In this document: positions 7,489 to 13,260 of the stretch, in pieces
How positions within the stretch are numbered: position 1 is the stretch's first letter
How the letters are laid out: every line of letters starts with the position of its first letter
Assembly: GCA_023426425.1 (NCBI GenBank)
Contig: JAFAAT010000135.1
Span: forward strand, 1-13,260
Length of the DNA: 13,260 nucleotides
Reading direction: 5' to 3'
Source: Bacteroidota bacterium
Lineage (GTDB): Bacteria; Bacteroidota; Bacteroidia; Chitinophagales; Chitinophagaceae
Notes under the pieces: model-generated
Databases searched by the model: none
Told to the model about the DNA's origin: nothing
Seen by the model: only the letters and a program-made list of their open reading frames with translations
Translations under genes and position numbers: made by a program

Positions 7489-7935
7489 ATGAAAATTAGC
7501 TCCGCATTACTCGGCGGCCTCGCCGGCGCAGTCACCGTCACCATCCTCCACGAACTCATGAAACAAAATGTTTCCAACGCCCCACGCATGGACAAGCTGG
7601 GCATGGAATCCATTGAAGAAGGTCTTGAAAAAGCAGATCTACCCGTTCCCGACAAACAGGAACTCTTCGGCGCAGCTATGGTAGGCGAACTCCTCACAAA
7701 CTCCCTCTACTACGCACTCGCAGGCATCGGAAAACGGGAAAACGCCACAAAAAAAGGTAGTGTACTGGGCCTCGCGGCTGGTCTCGGTAGCGTCTTGCTC
7801 CCCAAACCCATGGGCCTCAACGCCCGCCACAGCAATAAAACAGCTAAAACACAACTGCTTGCCATGGGACTATACCTCGTTGGCGGACTCGTAGCTTCTA
7901 AAGTCACTGAAATGCTCGACCGGGAAGTTCTCTGA
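7489..7935 (+). CDS. Small membrane protein of unknown function
   Basis: I cannot name a family. The 148-residue product has a Gly/Ala-rich N-terminal hydrophobic segment (about 5-22, SALLGGLAGAVTVTILHELM), an amphipathic acidic stretch (33-58), a weaker hydrophobic segment at 60-80, a Gly-rich segment at 88-106 (GSVLGLAAGLGSVLLPKPMG), and a last segment at 122-138 (QLLAMGLYLVGGLVASKV). This suggests two to four membrane passes with a short cytoplasmic tail. The first segment could be a signal anchor. It is transcribed divergently from the tRNA-Lys promoter, leaving 94 bases between tRNA and ATG; no clear promoter of its own is seen. Codon use is ordinary and rich in C at third positions, unlike the A/T-rich accessory genes beyond the tRNA, so this is probably a resident gene. 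Confidence 0.8.
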   Translation: MKISSALLGGLAGAVTVTILHELMKQNVSNAPRMDKLGMESIEEGLEKADLPVPDKQELFGAAMVGELLTNSLYYALAGIGKRENATKKGSVLGLAAGLGSVLLPKPMGLNARHSNKTAKTQLLAMGLYLVGGLVASKVTEMLDREVL

Positions 7936-8248
7936 ACTTTAGCCCTGCTACAGCCCAGCTATATCCTAAAGGTCCAATAAATGTTCTATGACAACGGAGG
8001 AAAGACCCCAGCTTACCACCTATGAGACACCCATTGGTCACCCATGGACCACCCTTCAATCACGTTCAACGCCATTTTAATTAAAGCATTACTGAATGCA
8101 TTTCTCCGGAGTTACTGAGCTTTCGAGCACTTTTTTCAAATACAGTACGTGCCTGCCTGGCAATGAATAAAAAGTGCAAGTATTTGCATCCCATTGCTCC
8201 CAGTTAACACCTGACTGTCTCCACTGTAACCCATCTTAGCAGCAATTT
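7936..8248. other. Convergent intergenic spacer, no gene seen
   Basis: 313 bases between a plus gene and a minus gene. I see no RNA gene and no credible reading frame. Weak structures are CTTTAG/CTAAAG arms with a ~26-base loop near the start (about 7938-7975) and TGCCTGCCTGGCA at 8150-8162, which shares ten bases with the hairpin arm at 5427. No standard terminator with a T-run was found for either gene. Confidence 0.5.
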
Positions 8249-10141
8249 TTATTCCATCCACTCCCAGGCACTCTGGTACCCCCAAACCTGCTGCGCATAG
8301 GCTATGAAATCATCGTAAAAAGGAAACTGCGACAGGGTCGCACTGTCACCAACCACCACCAGCTTTTTCTTTGCCCGGGTCATCGCCACATTCATCCTCC
8401 TGATCTCGCTAAGAAATCCAATGCTCCCATCCGCATTACTCCGCGTCAGACTGATATACACCACATCCCTTTCCTGCCCCTGGAAACTGTCGATCGTATT
8501 CACCGCTATTTTTCCTTCATATGCTTTCAACATCTCGTCTCCCTCTGCCAAATCTTTCAGCCGCAGTACCTGTTGCTTATATGGCGAGATAATAGCTATC
8601 GAAGGAAAGGTCTCAGTAAAACGCTCCCTGATGTTTGCCACCAGGTTACTGCAATGCCGCAATAGCAGTGCCGCCTCCTCCGGATTCGAGATGTTCACAC
8701 CCTGTACCAATTCCTCATACCCACACCCAGCTGTATCTATAAAGTTTAGGGGTTCCGCCTCAGGATAAAGCCGCTCGCTTGCCACAGAGGCTGCTGCCTT
8801 AAGCCGGTTGCTGTAAAACTCCCTCGAAGAAAACCCCATGATTGTCTCATGCATCCTATACTGTGTCTCCAGCAGGGTCACTGCTTCTGGATGCAATGCG
8901 GCCACCTTCTCCAGCAGGGTATTCCCAAGTCCTGCTTCTGCCGCCTCTTTCGATTTAATCGTAGGTGGTAGTTGAAAATGATCACCGGCAAGAATCACTT
9001 TCTCGCCCTTCAGTATGGGTATCCAGCACGCCGGCTCCAGGGCTTGTGCCGCTTCATCAATCACAACAGTCCTGTACTTCCTGTCCCGAACTGTATAATG
9101 ATTAGCACCCACCAGCGTAGCTGCAATCACCTGTGCCTTGCCTAGCGCATCCTGCATCACATAGTCTTCCATTTGCTCCACATCTTTCATAATCCGATGG
9201 GCCTCCTGGAAGAGTGCTTTGCGTTGCTCCCGCTCTGCCTTCCCAAACTGCCGCTTATACTTATGCGCCAGGTTTTTATACTCCGCCGCCTGCTTTTTTA
9301 GCTTGCGAATCTCCTTGTTGCTGCTATGGTTCACAATGGCTGCATCCAGCGTCAATGAGTTCAGCCTTTCCGATACTCTTGCAGGATTGCCCACCCGCAA
9401 TACCTTAATCCCCTCCAGCGAAAGTTTCTCTGCAAGCAGGTCCACAGCGGTGTTGCTGGGCGCTGTCACCAGTACTTGTTGTGGCTCTTCACTGAGTAAG
9501 GTTTTGATCGCTGCCACCAGGGTGGTAGTCTTTCCCGTACCCGGCGGTCCATGCACCACCGCCAGATCCTCGGCAGTGAGTATCTGTAATACTGCCGCCT
9601 GCTGGGCCTCATTCAGTTCGTCTGGAATTTGAAGTTTTTCCTGCTTATAAAACGTGGGTGTCTTTGCACCTGTAAGCACCTGAACCAACCTGTTTTTCTC
9701 AGCCACTTGCGCAGCCTGTCTCAGTGCAAACCTCATTTCTTCATAGCTGTTTTCATCAAACAGCAGATCCACACCAAGCTTGCCTTGTTCCACCCAGTCT
9801 GGCAGTTCATCTGTCCGTAGTGTAATCTTCAGACGGTCACCACTCTGCCAGTTGATTATTCCATCAATACGATCGTTCGCAGGATCCACATTAGAAAAGA
9901 GACTTGCAGAAGACCCAAACCTCAACTGATGGCTGATATCCTGGTGAGTCACGCGTTCAACTTCCACAGTGAGGTATTCACCCCTGCCGATTTCACTGCC
10001 GCGAATGGCCACAGGATACCAGGCCAGCCCCGCCGCCCTCCTTTCCTTCACCGACGACCGCTCCATCAGCAGTTGATAGGAGCGCCTGTCTTCTTCCCGT
10101 TCAATCTGAAGTAGTTCCTCTAATCTTTTGAAATAGTCCAT
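8249..10141 (-). CDS. Superfamily 1 helicase, IGHMBP2/SMUBP-2 type (Upf1-like)
   Basis: ATP-driven 5'-3' type helicase of the Upf1-like SF1B group, 630 residues, cytoplasmic. All core motifs are intact: Q motif LNEAQQAAV (176-184), Walker A GPPGTGKT (198-205), Ia TAPSNTAVD (226-234), Walker B DEAAQ (362-366), III GDHFQLPPT (386-394), IV QYRMHE (427-432), V TIDSFQGQERD (549-559), and VI NVAMTRAKKKL (584-594). Residues 1-160 form the N-terminal beta-barrel region typical of bacterial members, and 278-330 is a charged helical insertion between Ia and II. Bacterial homologues are annotated as DNA or RNA helicases without a settled role. It has its own promoter 46-76 bases upstream, in the gap after the J-domain gene. 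Confidence 0.95.
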   Translation of the reverse strand: MDYFKRLEELLQIEREEDRRSYQLLMERSSVKERRAAGLAWYPVAIRGSEIGRGEYLTVEVERVTHQDISHQLRFGSSASLFSNVDPANDRIDGIINWQSGDRLKITLRTDELPDWVEQGKLGVDLLFDENSYEEMRFALRQAAQVAEKNRLVQVLTGAKTPTFYKQEKLQIPDELNEAQQAAVLQILTAEDLAVVHGPPGTGKTTTLVAAIKTLLSEEPQQVLVTAPSNTAVDLLAEKLSLEGIKVLRVGNPARVSERLNSLTLDAAIVNHSSNKEIRKLKKQAAEYKNLAHKYKRQFGKAEREQRKALFQEAHRIMKDVEQMEDYVMQDALGKAQVIAATLVGANHYTVRDRKYRTVVIDEAAQALEPACWIPILKGEKVILAGDHFQLPPTIKSKEAAEAGLGNTLLEKVAALHPEAVTLLETQYRMHETIMGFSSREFYSNRLKAAASVASERLYPEAEPLNFIDTAGCGYEELVQGVNISNPEEAALLLRHCSNLVANIRERFTETFPSIAIISPYKQQVLRLKDLAEGDEMLKAYEGKIAVNTIDSFQGQERDVVYISLTRSNADGSIGFLSEIRRMNVAMTRAKKKLVVVGDSATLSQFPFYDDFIAYAQQVWGYQSAWEWME

Positions 10142-10186
10142 GCCTGAATTACCGCCACTGCTTACTGACTAACCAATAGTGACCGC

Positions 10187-10217
10187 CAAAAGTATATACT
10201 ATGCACTGGCATTTCAA
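10187..10217 (-). promoter_or_regulatory. Promoter for the SF1 helicase gene
   Basis: On the minus strand TTG (10215-10217) is followed after 20 bases by TACTTTTG (10187-10194), a perfect TAnnTTTG -7 box. It fills the 76-base gap after the J-domain gene, so the helicase can be transcribed independently. The leader would be about 40 bases. Confidence 0.55.
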
Positions 10218-11108
10218 TTATCGCCGGTAGGAATAATGCTTCTTAAGAAAGCTAAATGCATTCGCGATCTGATCACTCACTTCCGCACTATTGTCTTTCA
10301 ATTTCACACTAAAGACACCGCTTTTAAACTGAGTTTTACTCAGTCTGCTGTTTTCAACAATAGACTCCGTTGCTGTAGTAATATGAAGTGCACCATTGCG
10401 CAGATACACTCTTTCAATATCTCCCACCGGAATGGTAGTACGAAGCAGGTCCGGCTCGCGCTCACCATAATAGGTGTGATACTCAACTACCAGCAGGCCT
10501 TTCTCAAAAGCATATTTGAACCGTCGCTCATAGTAGCCGCTGGCTGTATCCCATCCCAGATTCAGGTTGTCTTTTTTGAAGATCTCCCGTGGTGTGTATG
10601 CCTCGAGCGTTTTCACCAGCCATTGCTCAGTGGAGTCAATAGTTGTGATGGCTGTGAGTCCGTACGCAGGAATGTCGATGCTGGAACCAGGGCTGTTTAC
10701 TCCTCCCTGGTAAATGGGTGTCTCTGGCGCCGGAGGTTTATAGGTGTCGTCACCGGTAAAAAAAGAGAAGATCATTGCAGAGAATCCTATAGAACCCGCG
10801 GCAGCTATAACACCCACTTTATACAGCTGCCGTTTCTTTCTGTGGAATGCCCCCGGAGCTGACGCTCTCTCCCCGAACGAAACCTCCTGTGGCATGGCCT
10901 GTTCTATAAGCTTGTCGTAGACAATCTTCCGGTTCCTGTTAGTGAGCACTTCGTAGGCTTCTGTCAGGTCTTTAAATCGTTCCTCGAAAAACCTGTCGCC
11001 GTTGTTTTTATCAGGGTGAAACTTTGTACTCAGCTTTCGAAAAGCAGCTTTTATTTCCTCTTCATCAGCTGTTCGCGGGATTCCTAATATGTAATAATAG
11101 TCTTTCAA
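10218..11108 (-). CDS. Membrane-anchored J-domain (DnaJ-like) protein
   Basis: Residues 1-65 are a J domain (KDYYYILGIPR...) with the HPD tripeptide at 31-33 that stimulates Hsp70 (DnaK) ATPase. A basic patch (RKKRQ, ~90-94) precedes one transmembrane helix at about 97-118, so the J domain should face the cytoplasm and the ~175-residue C-terminal domain the periplasm. That domain has Ser/Pro linker sequence, then beta-rich sequence ending in a helix (ANAFSFLKKHY); I do not recognise it. It has no zinc-finger or substrate-binding region of true DnaJ, so it is a specialised co-chaperone. No ATG exists between the upstream in-frame stop (11139-11141) and the J domain. I choose TTG at 11106-11108 because it gives the usual opening M-K-D-Y-Y; TTG at 11133-11135 would add nine residues. 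Confidence 0.85.
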   Translation of the reverse strand: MKDYYYILGIPRTADEEEIKAAFRKLSTKFHPDKNNGDRFFEERFKDLTEAYEVLTNRNRKIVYDKLIEQAMPQEVSFGERASAPGAFHRKKRQLYKVGVIAAAGSIGFSAMIFSFFTGDDTYKPPAPETPIYQGGVNSPGSSIDIPAYGLTAITTIDSTEQWLVKTLEAYTPREIFKKDNLNLGWDTASGYYERRFKYAFEKGLLVVEYHTYYGEREPDLLRTTIPVGDIERVYLRNGALHITTATESIVENSRLSKTQFKSGVFSVKLKDNSAEVSDQIANAFSFLKKHYSYRR

Positions 11109-11234
11109 TGGCAGTTCTTGTCTCTTTCTACACAATTTTTATTCCTTCAGTGGACTAAACGGCATAGTGCGCGGCGAAGCGCTGATTCCCAGAGTGGTAT
11201 GGTTTTCCTGGCAGGCTTAAAAAAATACCTACCA

Positions 11235-12029
11235 ATGAGAAAATGGATCATTACTATCATGAGCGCAACGCTCGCAATCGTCACAATATCTTCCTGCAGT
11301 AAGGACGATGATGATAACACCAATTCAAACGCCGGGGAAGCTACAGTAAGCTTTCGCCTCACCGACGGTCCTGCTGACTATGATGCTGTTTACCTTGACA
11401 TCCAATCAGTTGAACTAACCATGAGTGGCAGCGAACCCGTTGTGCTGACTCCTGTGCGCCCCGGACTGTATGATGTATTGAAGTTTAGAAATGGTACCGA
11501 CACTCTGTTGATGATGGCCGAAATACCTACAGGTACAGTGCAACAAATGAGATTAAAGCTGGGGCCGAACAGTACCATTGTGGTGGATGGCCAGTCCTAT
11601 CCGCTGAGCACACCTTCCGGACAGCAAAGCGGAATTAAGCTCAACCTCAACCAGGAATTTGTAGCGGGCAATGCCTACGATGTATGGATAGACTTCGATG
11701 CAGCCAAGTCAATCCTGCAAACCGGAAATGGTCAATACAAGCTCAAGCCGGTAATCCGCGCCTATTCTTCACTAACCGACGGACGGATCAAAGGCTATGT
11801 TGAACCATTACATTCCCTTACGACTGTCTACGCTGTCTCCGGCATCGACACCTTCGCCGCAATTCCTGATCCCATCAATGGTTACTTTAGGATCAGTGGT
11901 CTGCCACAGGCTACCTATGATGTATGGTTTGATACAGATGCTCCGACGCTTCAGGACCAAATGATACCTAATGTGCAGGTTGTCTACGGAACAGAAACAA
12001 ACCTCGGAACGATCACCTTACTACCTTAG
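11235..12029 (+). CDS. DUF4382 lipoprotein, probably surface-exposed
   Basis: A 264-residue lipoprotein. Signal peptide 1-20 ends in a lipobox (ISSC, Cys21), followed by SKDDDD, which resembles the acidic lipoprotein export signal that takes Bacteroidota lipoproteins to the cell surface. Residues about 36-176 match DUF4382: VSFRLTDGPADYDAVYLDI at the start and LKPVIRA at the end. Residues 183-264 look like a small beta-sandwich of the carboxypeptidase-regulatory type (GRIKGYV...FRISGLPQATYDVWF). Function is unknown; carbohydrate or surface adhesion is only a guess. The frame is open further upstream (to at least 11118), but the ATG at 11235 starts directly on the signal peptide. It is divergent from the J-domain gene, with 126 bases between start codons. 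Confidence 0.9.
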   Translation: MRKWIITIMSATLAIVTISSCSKDDDDNTNSNAGEATVSFRLTDGPADYDAVYLDIQSVELTMSGSEPVVLTPVRPGLYDVLKFRNGTDTLLMMAEIPTGTVQQMRLKLGPNSTIVVDGQSYPLSTPSGQQSGIKLNLNQEFVAGNAYDVWIDFDAAKSILQTGNGQYKLKPVIRAYSSLTDGRIKGYVEPLHSLTTVYAVSGIDTFAAIPDPINGYFRISGLPQATYDVWFDTDAPTLQDQMIPNVQVVYGTETNLGTITLLP

Positions 12030-12100
12030 ACGAGAAAGAAAGATACAATAGGGGGTCACATGTTTATGGATTCCCGCCTGCGGGTCCCGGCTATCCGGGA
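12030..12100 (+). other. G/C-rich palindromic sequence after the lipoprotein gene
   Basis: Two adjacent small hairpins follow the stop: CCCG/CGGG (12073-12084, loop CCTG) and TCCCGG/CCGGGA (12085-12100, loop CTAT). They could slow or end transcription, but no T-run follows, so they read more like part of the repeat cluster that continues to 12696. Confidence 0.45.
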
Positions 12101-12213
12101 TCATCCCAGGCATTAGCTAAATAACGATGTCCAGGCCATAGTAACCCGGGATCCCGGCGCTATCTCCTGTGGCCCTTTTAGAATTTAAACATTCTCTGTT
12201 TTGAATTTGTTTC
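12101..12213. repeat. Two-block direct repeat, copy A
   Basis: Copy A is matched by copy B at 12574-12685. The left block (12101-12159, 59 bases) differs from copy B at three positions and contains the perfect palindrome CCGGGATCCCGG (12146-12157). A 12-base spacer (12160-12171) is not conserved. The right block (12172-12213, 42 bases) is identical in both copies and is A/T-rich. No protein is encoded. The function is unknown; the two-block plan suggests a mobile or structured unit. Confidence 0.9.
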
Positions 12214-12275
12214 GGATTTCGATATTCGAATTTCGAATTTCCACTCACGTTCTCAAGCGCCAGTGCCTAACGCTA

Positions 12276-12294
12276 TTGACCCCGAAGGGGTCAA
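12276..12294. repeat. REP-like hairpin TTGACCCC-GAA-GGGGTCAA
   Basis: Perfect 8-bp stem with a GAA loop. Its core (GACCCC/GGGGTC) returns at 12327-12343. Such short G/C hairpins resemble the REP elements moved by IS200-like RAYT transposases; no transposase is in the window, so this link is inference. Confidence 0.7.
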
Positions 12295-12326
12295 AGTTAA
12301 TAGGGTCCCAAGCAACCCATTTGCTA

Positions 12327-12343
12327 CGACCCTGAAGGGGTCG
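12327..12343. repeat. REP-like hairpin CGACCCT-GAA-GGGGTCG
   Basis: Seven-pair stem (one G-T) with the same GAA loop as the hairpin 33 bases to its left. A weaker arm pair AGCAA/TTGCT (12311-12325) lies between them, giving a paired-palindrome layout like a BIME unit. Confidence 0.7.
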
Positions 12344-12496
12344 AACCTCATCCAGGAAGTGGAAACTTATGTGCCATGTATCGACAGCACCCGGTAGCCT
12401 ATGTCTCGCGCAGCACCTCCCACGCAGGATTCTCGCGCAGGAAATAGAAATCCTCAGCCTGGCAGCACAGTAGTAACACAGCACAATAGTAAGACA

Positions 12497-12525
12497 CCCG
12501 CCATCACGGCGTCTTTGATGGCGGG
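12497..12525. repeat. 10-bp hairpin CCCGCCATCA / TGATGGCGGG
   Basis: Arms 12497-12506 and 12516-12525 pair perfectly; outer bases GAC (12493-12495) and GTC (12527-12529) extend the stem past one mismatch. CCTTTT follows on the plus strand, so it could work as a weak plus-strand terminator, but no plus gene lies closer than 460 bases. Confidence 0.65.
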
Positions 12526-12536
12526 CGTCCTTTTGC

Positions 12537-12562
12537 GCCACTTTTGGACGAGCAAAAGTGGC
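12537..12562. repeat. 10-bp hairpin GCCACTTTTG / CAAAAGTGGC
   Basis: Arms 12537-12546 and 12553-12562 are perfectly complementary with a six-base loop (GACGAG). It begins 11 bases after the previous hairpin and 12 bases before repeat copy B. In the minus direction it lies 134 bases beyond the methyltransferase stop. Confidence 0.65.
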
Positions 12563-12573
12563 AGAAGATCAGG

Positions 12574-12685
12574 TCATGCCGGGCATTAGCTAAATAACGA
12601 TGTCCACGCCATAGTAACCCGGGATCCCGGCGGGACCTACTCTGCCCTTTTAGAATTTAAACATTCTCTGTTTTGAATTTGTTTC
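12574..12685. repeat. Two-block direct repeat, copy B
   Basis: Second copy of the repeat at 12101-12213, same orientation. The left block is 12574-12632, with CCGGGATCCCGG at 12619-12630. The spacer of 11 bases is 12633-12643, and the identical right block is 12644-12685. It ends only 11 bases from the stop codon of the methyltransferase gene, so it would be in that mRNA's 3' end and may act there as a stabilising or terminating structure. Confidence 0.9.
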
Positions 12686-12696
12686 CCCGGGGAGGT

Positions 12697-13260
12697 CTAT
12701 AGGTTCAGGTAAAAAGGCCTCAACAAGTTCACAAACTCAGGGGTGTACGCACCTGTGCGGTCGCGAATTACCAACTCTTCTACAAATAGGCTACGCTGGT
12801 TCCTGCTACAGAGACTTACTATTCGATTTGCTGCTGCTCCAGCTTTGGGTACTATCTCCAGCTGGTGAAAAATATGCCATCCCTCCTGCTCCACCAACTT
12901 CCTCCATTGTTCAAATTCATTCACCGGCAGAAGTATAGAGCCGTACCCGTTATCGTCCAGAAGTTGATCCATCGACTGAAGCAACTCACCCATTCCCAAA
13001 TGCAGGTCGTGTCTTGCTACATTCCTGGCCTGCTCAGGTCCGCGTAAGGCATTCTGAAAAAAAGGAGGGTTGCAGATGATCAGGTCATAGCCTTTCTCCA
13101 GCGCCATGGTTCTTACATCGCCATGGTGCAAAACCATCCGGGTAGCCCAGGGACTGCCCGCAATATTCTCTGCAGCCTGTGCAGCGGCGTCCGCATCTAT
13201 CTCCACGGCATCTATTCTCAGCTCCGGCTGTCGCTGCGCCAGCATCAGCGACAACAACCC
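12697..13260 (-). CDS. trmN6: tRNA1(Val) (adenine(37)-N6)-methyltransferase, 5' end beyond window
   Basis: SAM-dependent Rossmann methyltransferase that N6-methylates A37 of tRNA-Val; E. coli YfiC/TrmN6 is the reference. The visible 187 residues begin at GLLSLMLAQR, the end of SAM motif I, so about 40-50 N-terminal residues lie past base 13260. The acidic loop is IDAVEID. The target-base motif NPPF is present (13060-13071, DLIICNPPFFQ), which marks N6-adenine enzymes. The C-terminal part (KAGAAANRIVS) fits the YfiC group. No true start can be given because the frame is open at the window edge. Base specificity is from family knowledge; a related RsmC-like or PrmC-like enzyme is less likely. 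Confidence 0.87.
   Translation of the reverse strand, partial: GLLSLMLAQRQPELRIDAVEIDADAAAQAAENIAGSPWATRMVLHHGDVRTMALEKGYDLIICNPPFFQNALRGPEQARNVARHDLHLGMGELLQSMDQLLDDNGYGSILLPVNEFEQWRKLVEQEGWHIFHQLEIVPKAGAAANRIVSLCSRNQRSLFVEELVIRDRTGAYTPEFVNLLRPFYLNL

Noticed and set aside
7988..8080. 30-codon frame on the plus strand starting MTTEERPQL
   Set aside because: Too short, no ribosome site or conservation evidence, not part of a convincing unit.
11118..11234. Longer N-terminus for the DUF4382 lipoprotein
   Set aside because: The extra 39 residues would bury the signal peptide; the ATG at 11235 gives a standard lipoprotein start.
12245..12541. 98-codon frame on the minus strand, Arg/Cys-rich
   Set aside because: It runs straight through three of the hairpins; the product is a translation of repeats with no domain and odd composition.
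12101..12685. CRISPR array
   Set aside because: Only two repeats, each over 110 bases and 360 apart, with no regular spacers and no cas genes.

Overview
The window looks like chromosomal DNA from a member of the Bacteroidota, most likely a Chitinophaga-type genome (order Chitinophagales). This is inferred from several signs. Promoters read TTG or TGG, about 18-20 bases, then TAnnTTTG. Genes mostly lack Shine-Dalgarno sequences. There is a lipoprotein with an Asp-rich stretch after its lipid-bearing Cys, a 7TM class III cyclase, an IGHMBP2-type helicase, and a characteristic RHS core end. No plasmid or phage backbone is visible.

Layout. Positions 1-3731 (minus strand) hold a 7TM receptor-type adenylate cyclase, cut by the window edge, then a GNAT acetyltransferase coupled to peptidase T (pepT). 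Positions 3831-5312 (plus) hold a HigA-type antitoxin preceded by what reads as the broken tail of its HigB toxin, then a YeiH-family membrane protein. Positions 5539-7267 (minus) are the accessory core: a 5'-truncated, frameshifted RHS gene whose C-terminal tip ends in a zincin-like motif with the catalytic Glu replaced by Ala, overlapped by 4 bases by a small secreted protein in the position an immunity gene would occupy. This relic sits directly behind the terminator of a tRNA-Lys(CTT) gene (7322-7394, minus).

Positions 7489-7935 (plus) encode a small unknown membrane protein. Positions 8249-11108 (minus) encode a superfamily 1 helicase and a membrane-anchored J-domain protein. Positions 11235-12029 (plus) encode a DUF4382 lipoprotein. 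Positions 12030-12696 are non-coding and packed with hairpins, including two copies of a ~113-base two-block repeat. Positions 12697-13260 (minus) hold the C-terminal part of a TrmN6-type tRNA methyltransferase.

Most of the window is ordinary housekeeping. The parts that deserve attention are two decayed toxin systems (HigBA and RHS tip), the candidate immunity gene, and the repeat cluster. I do not see a complete, clearly new system.
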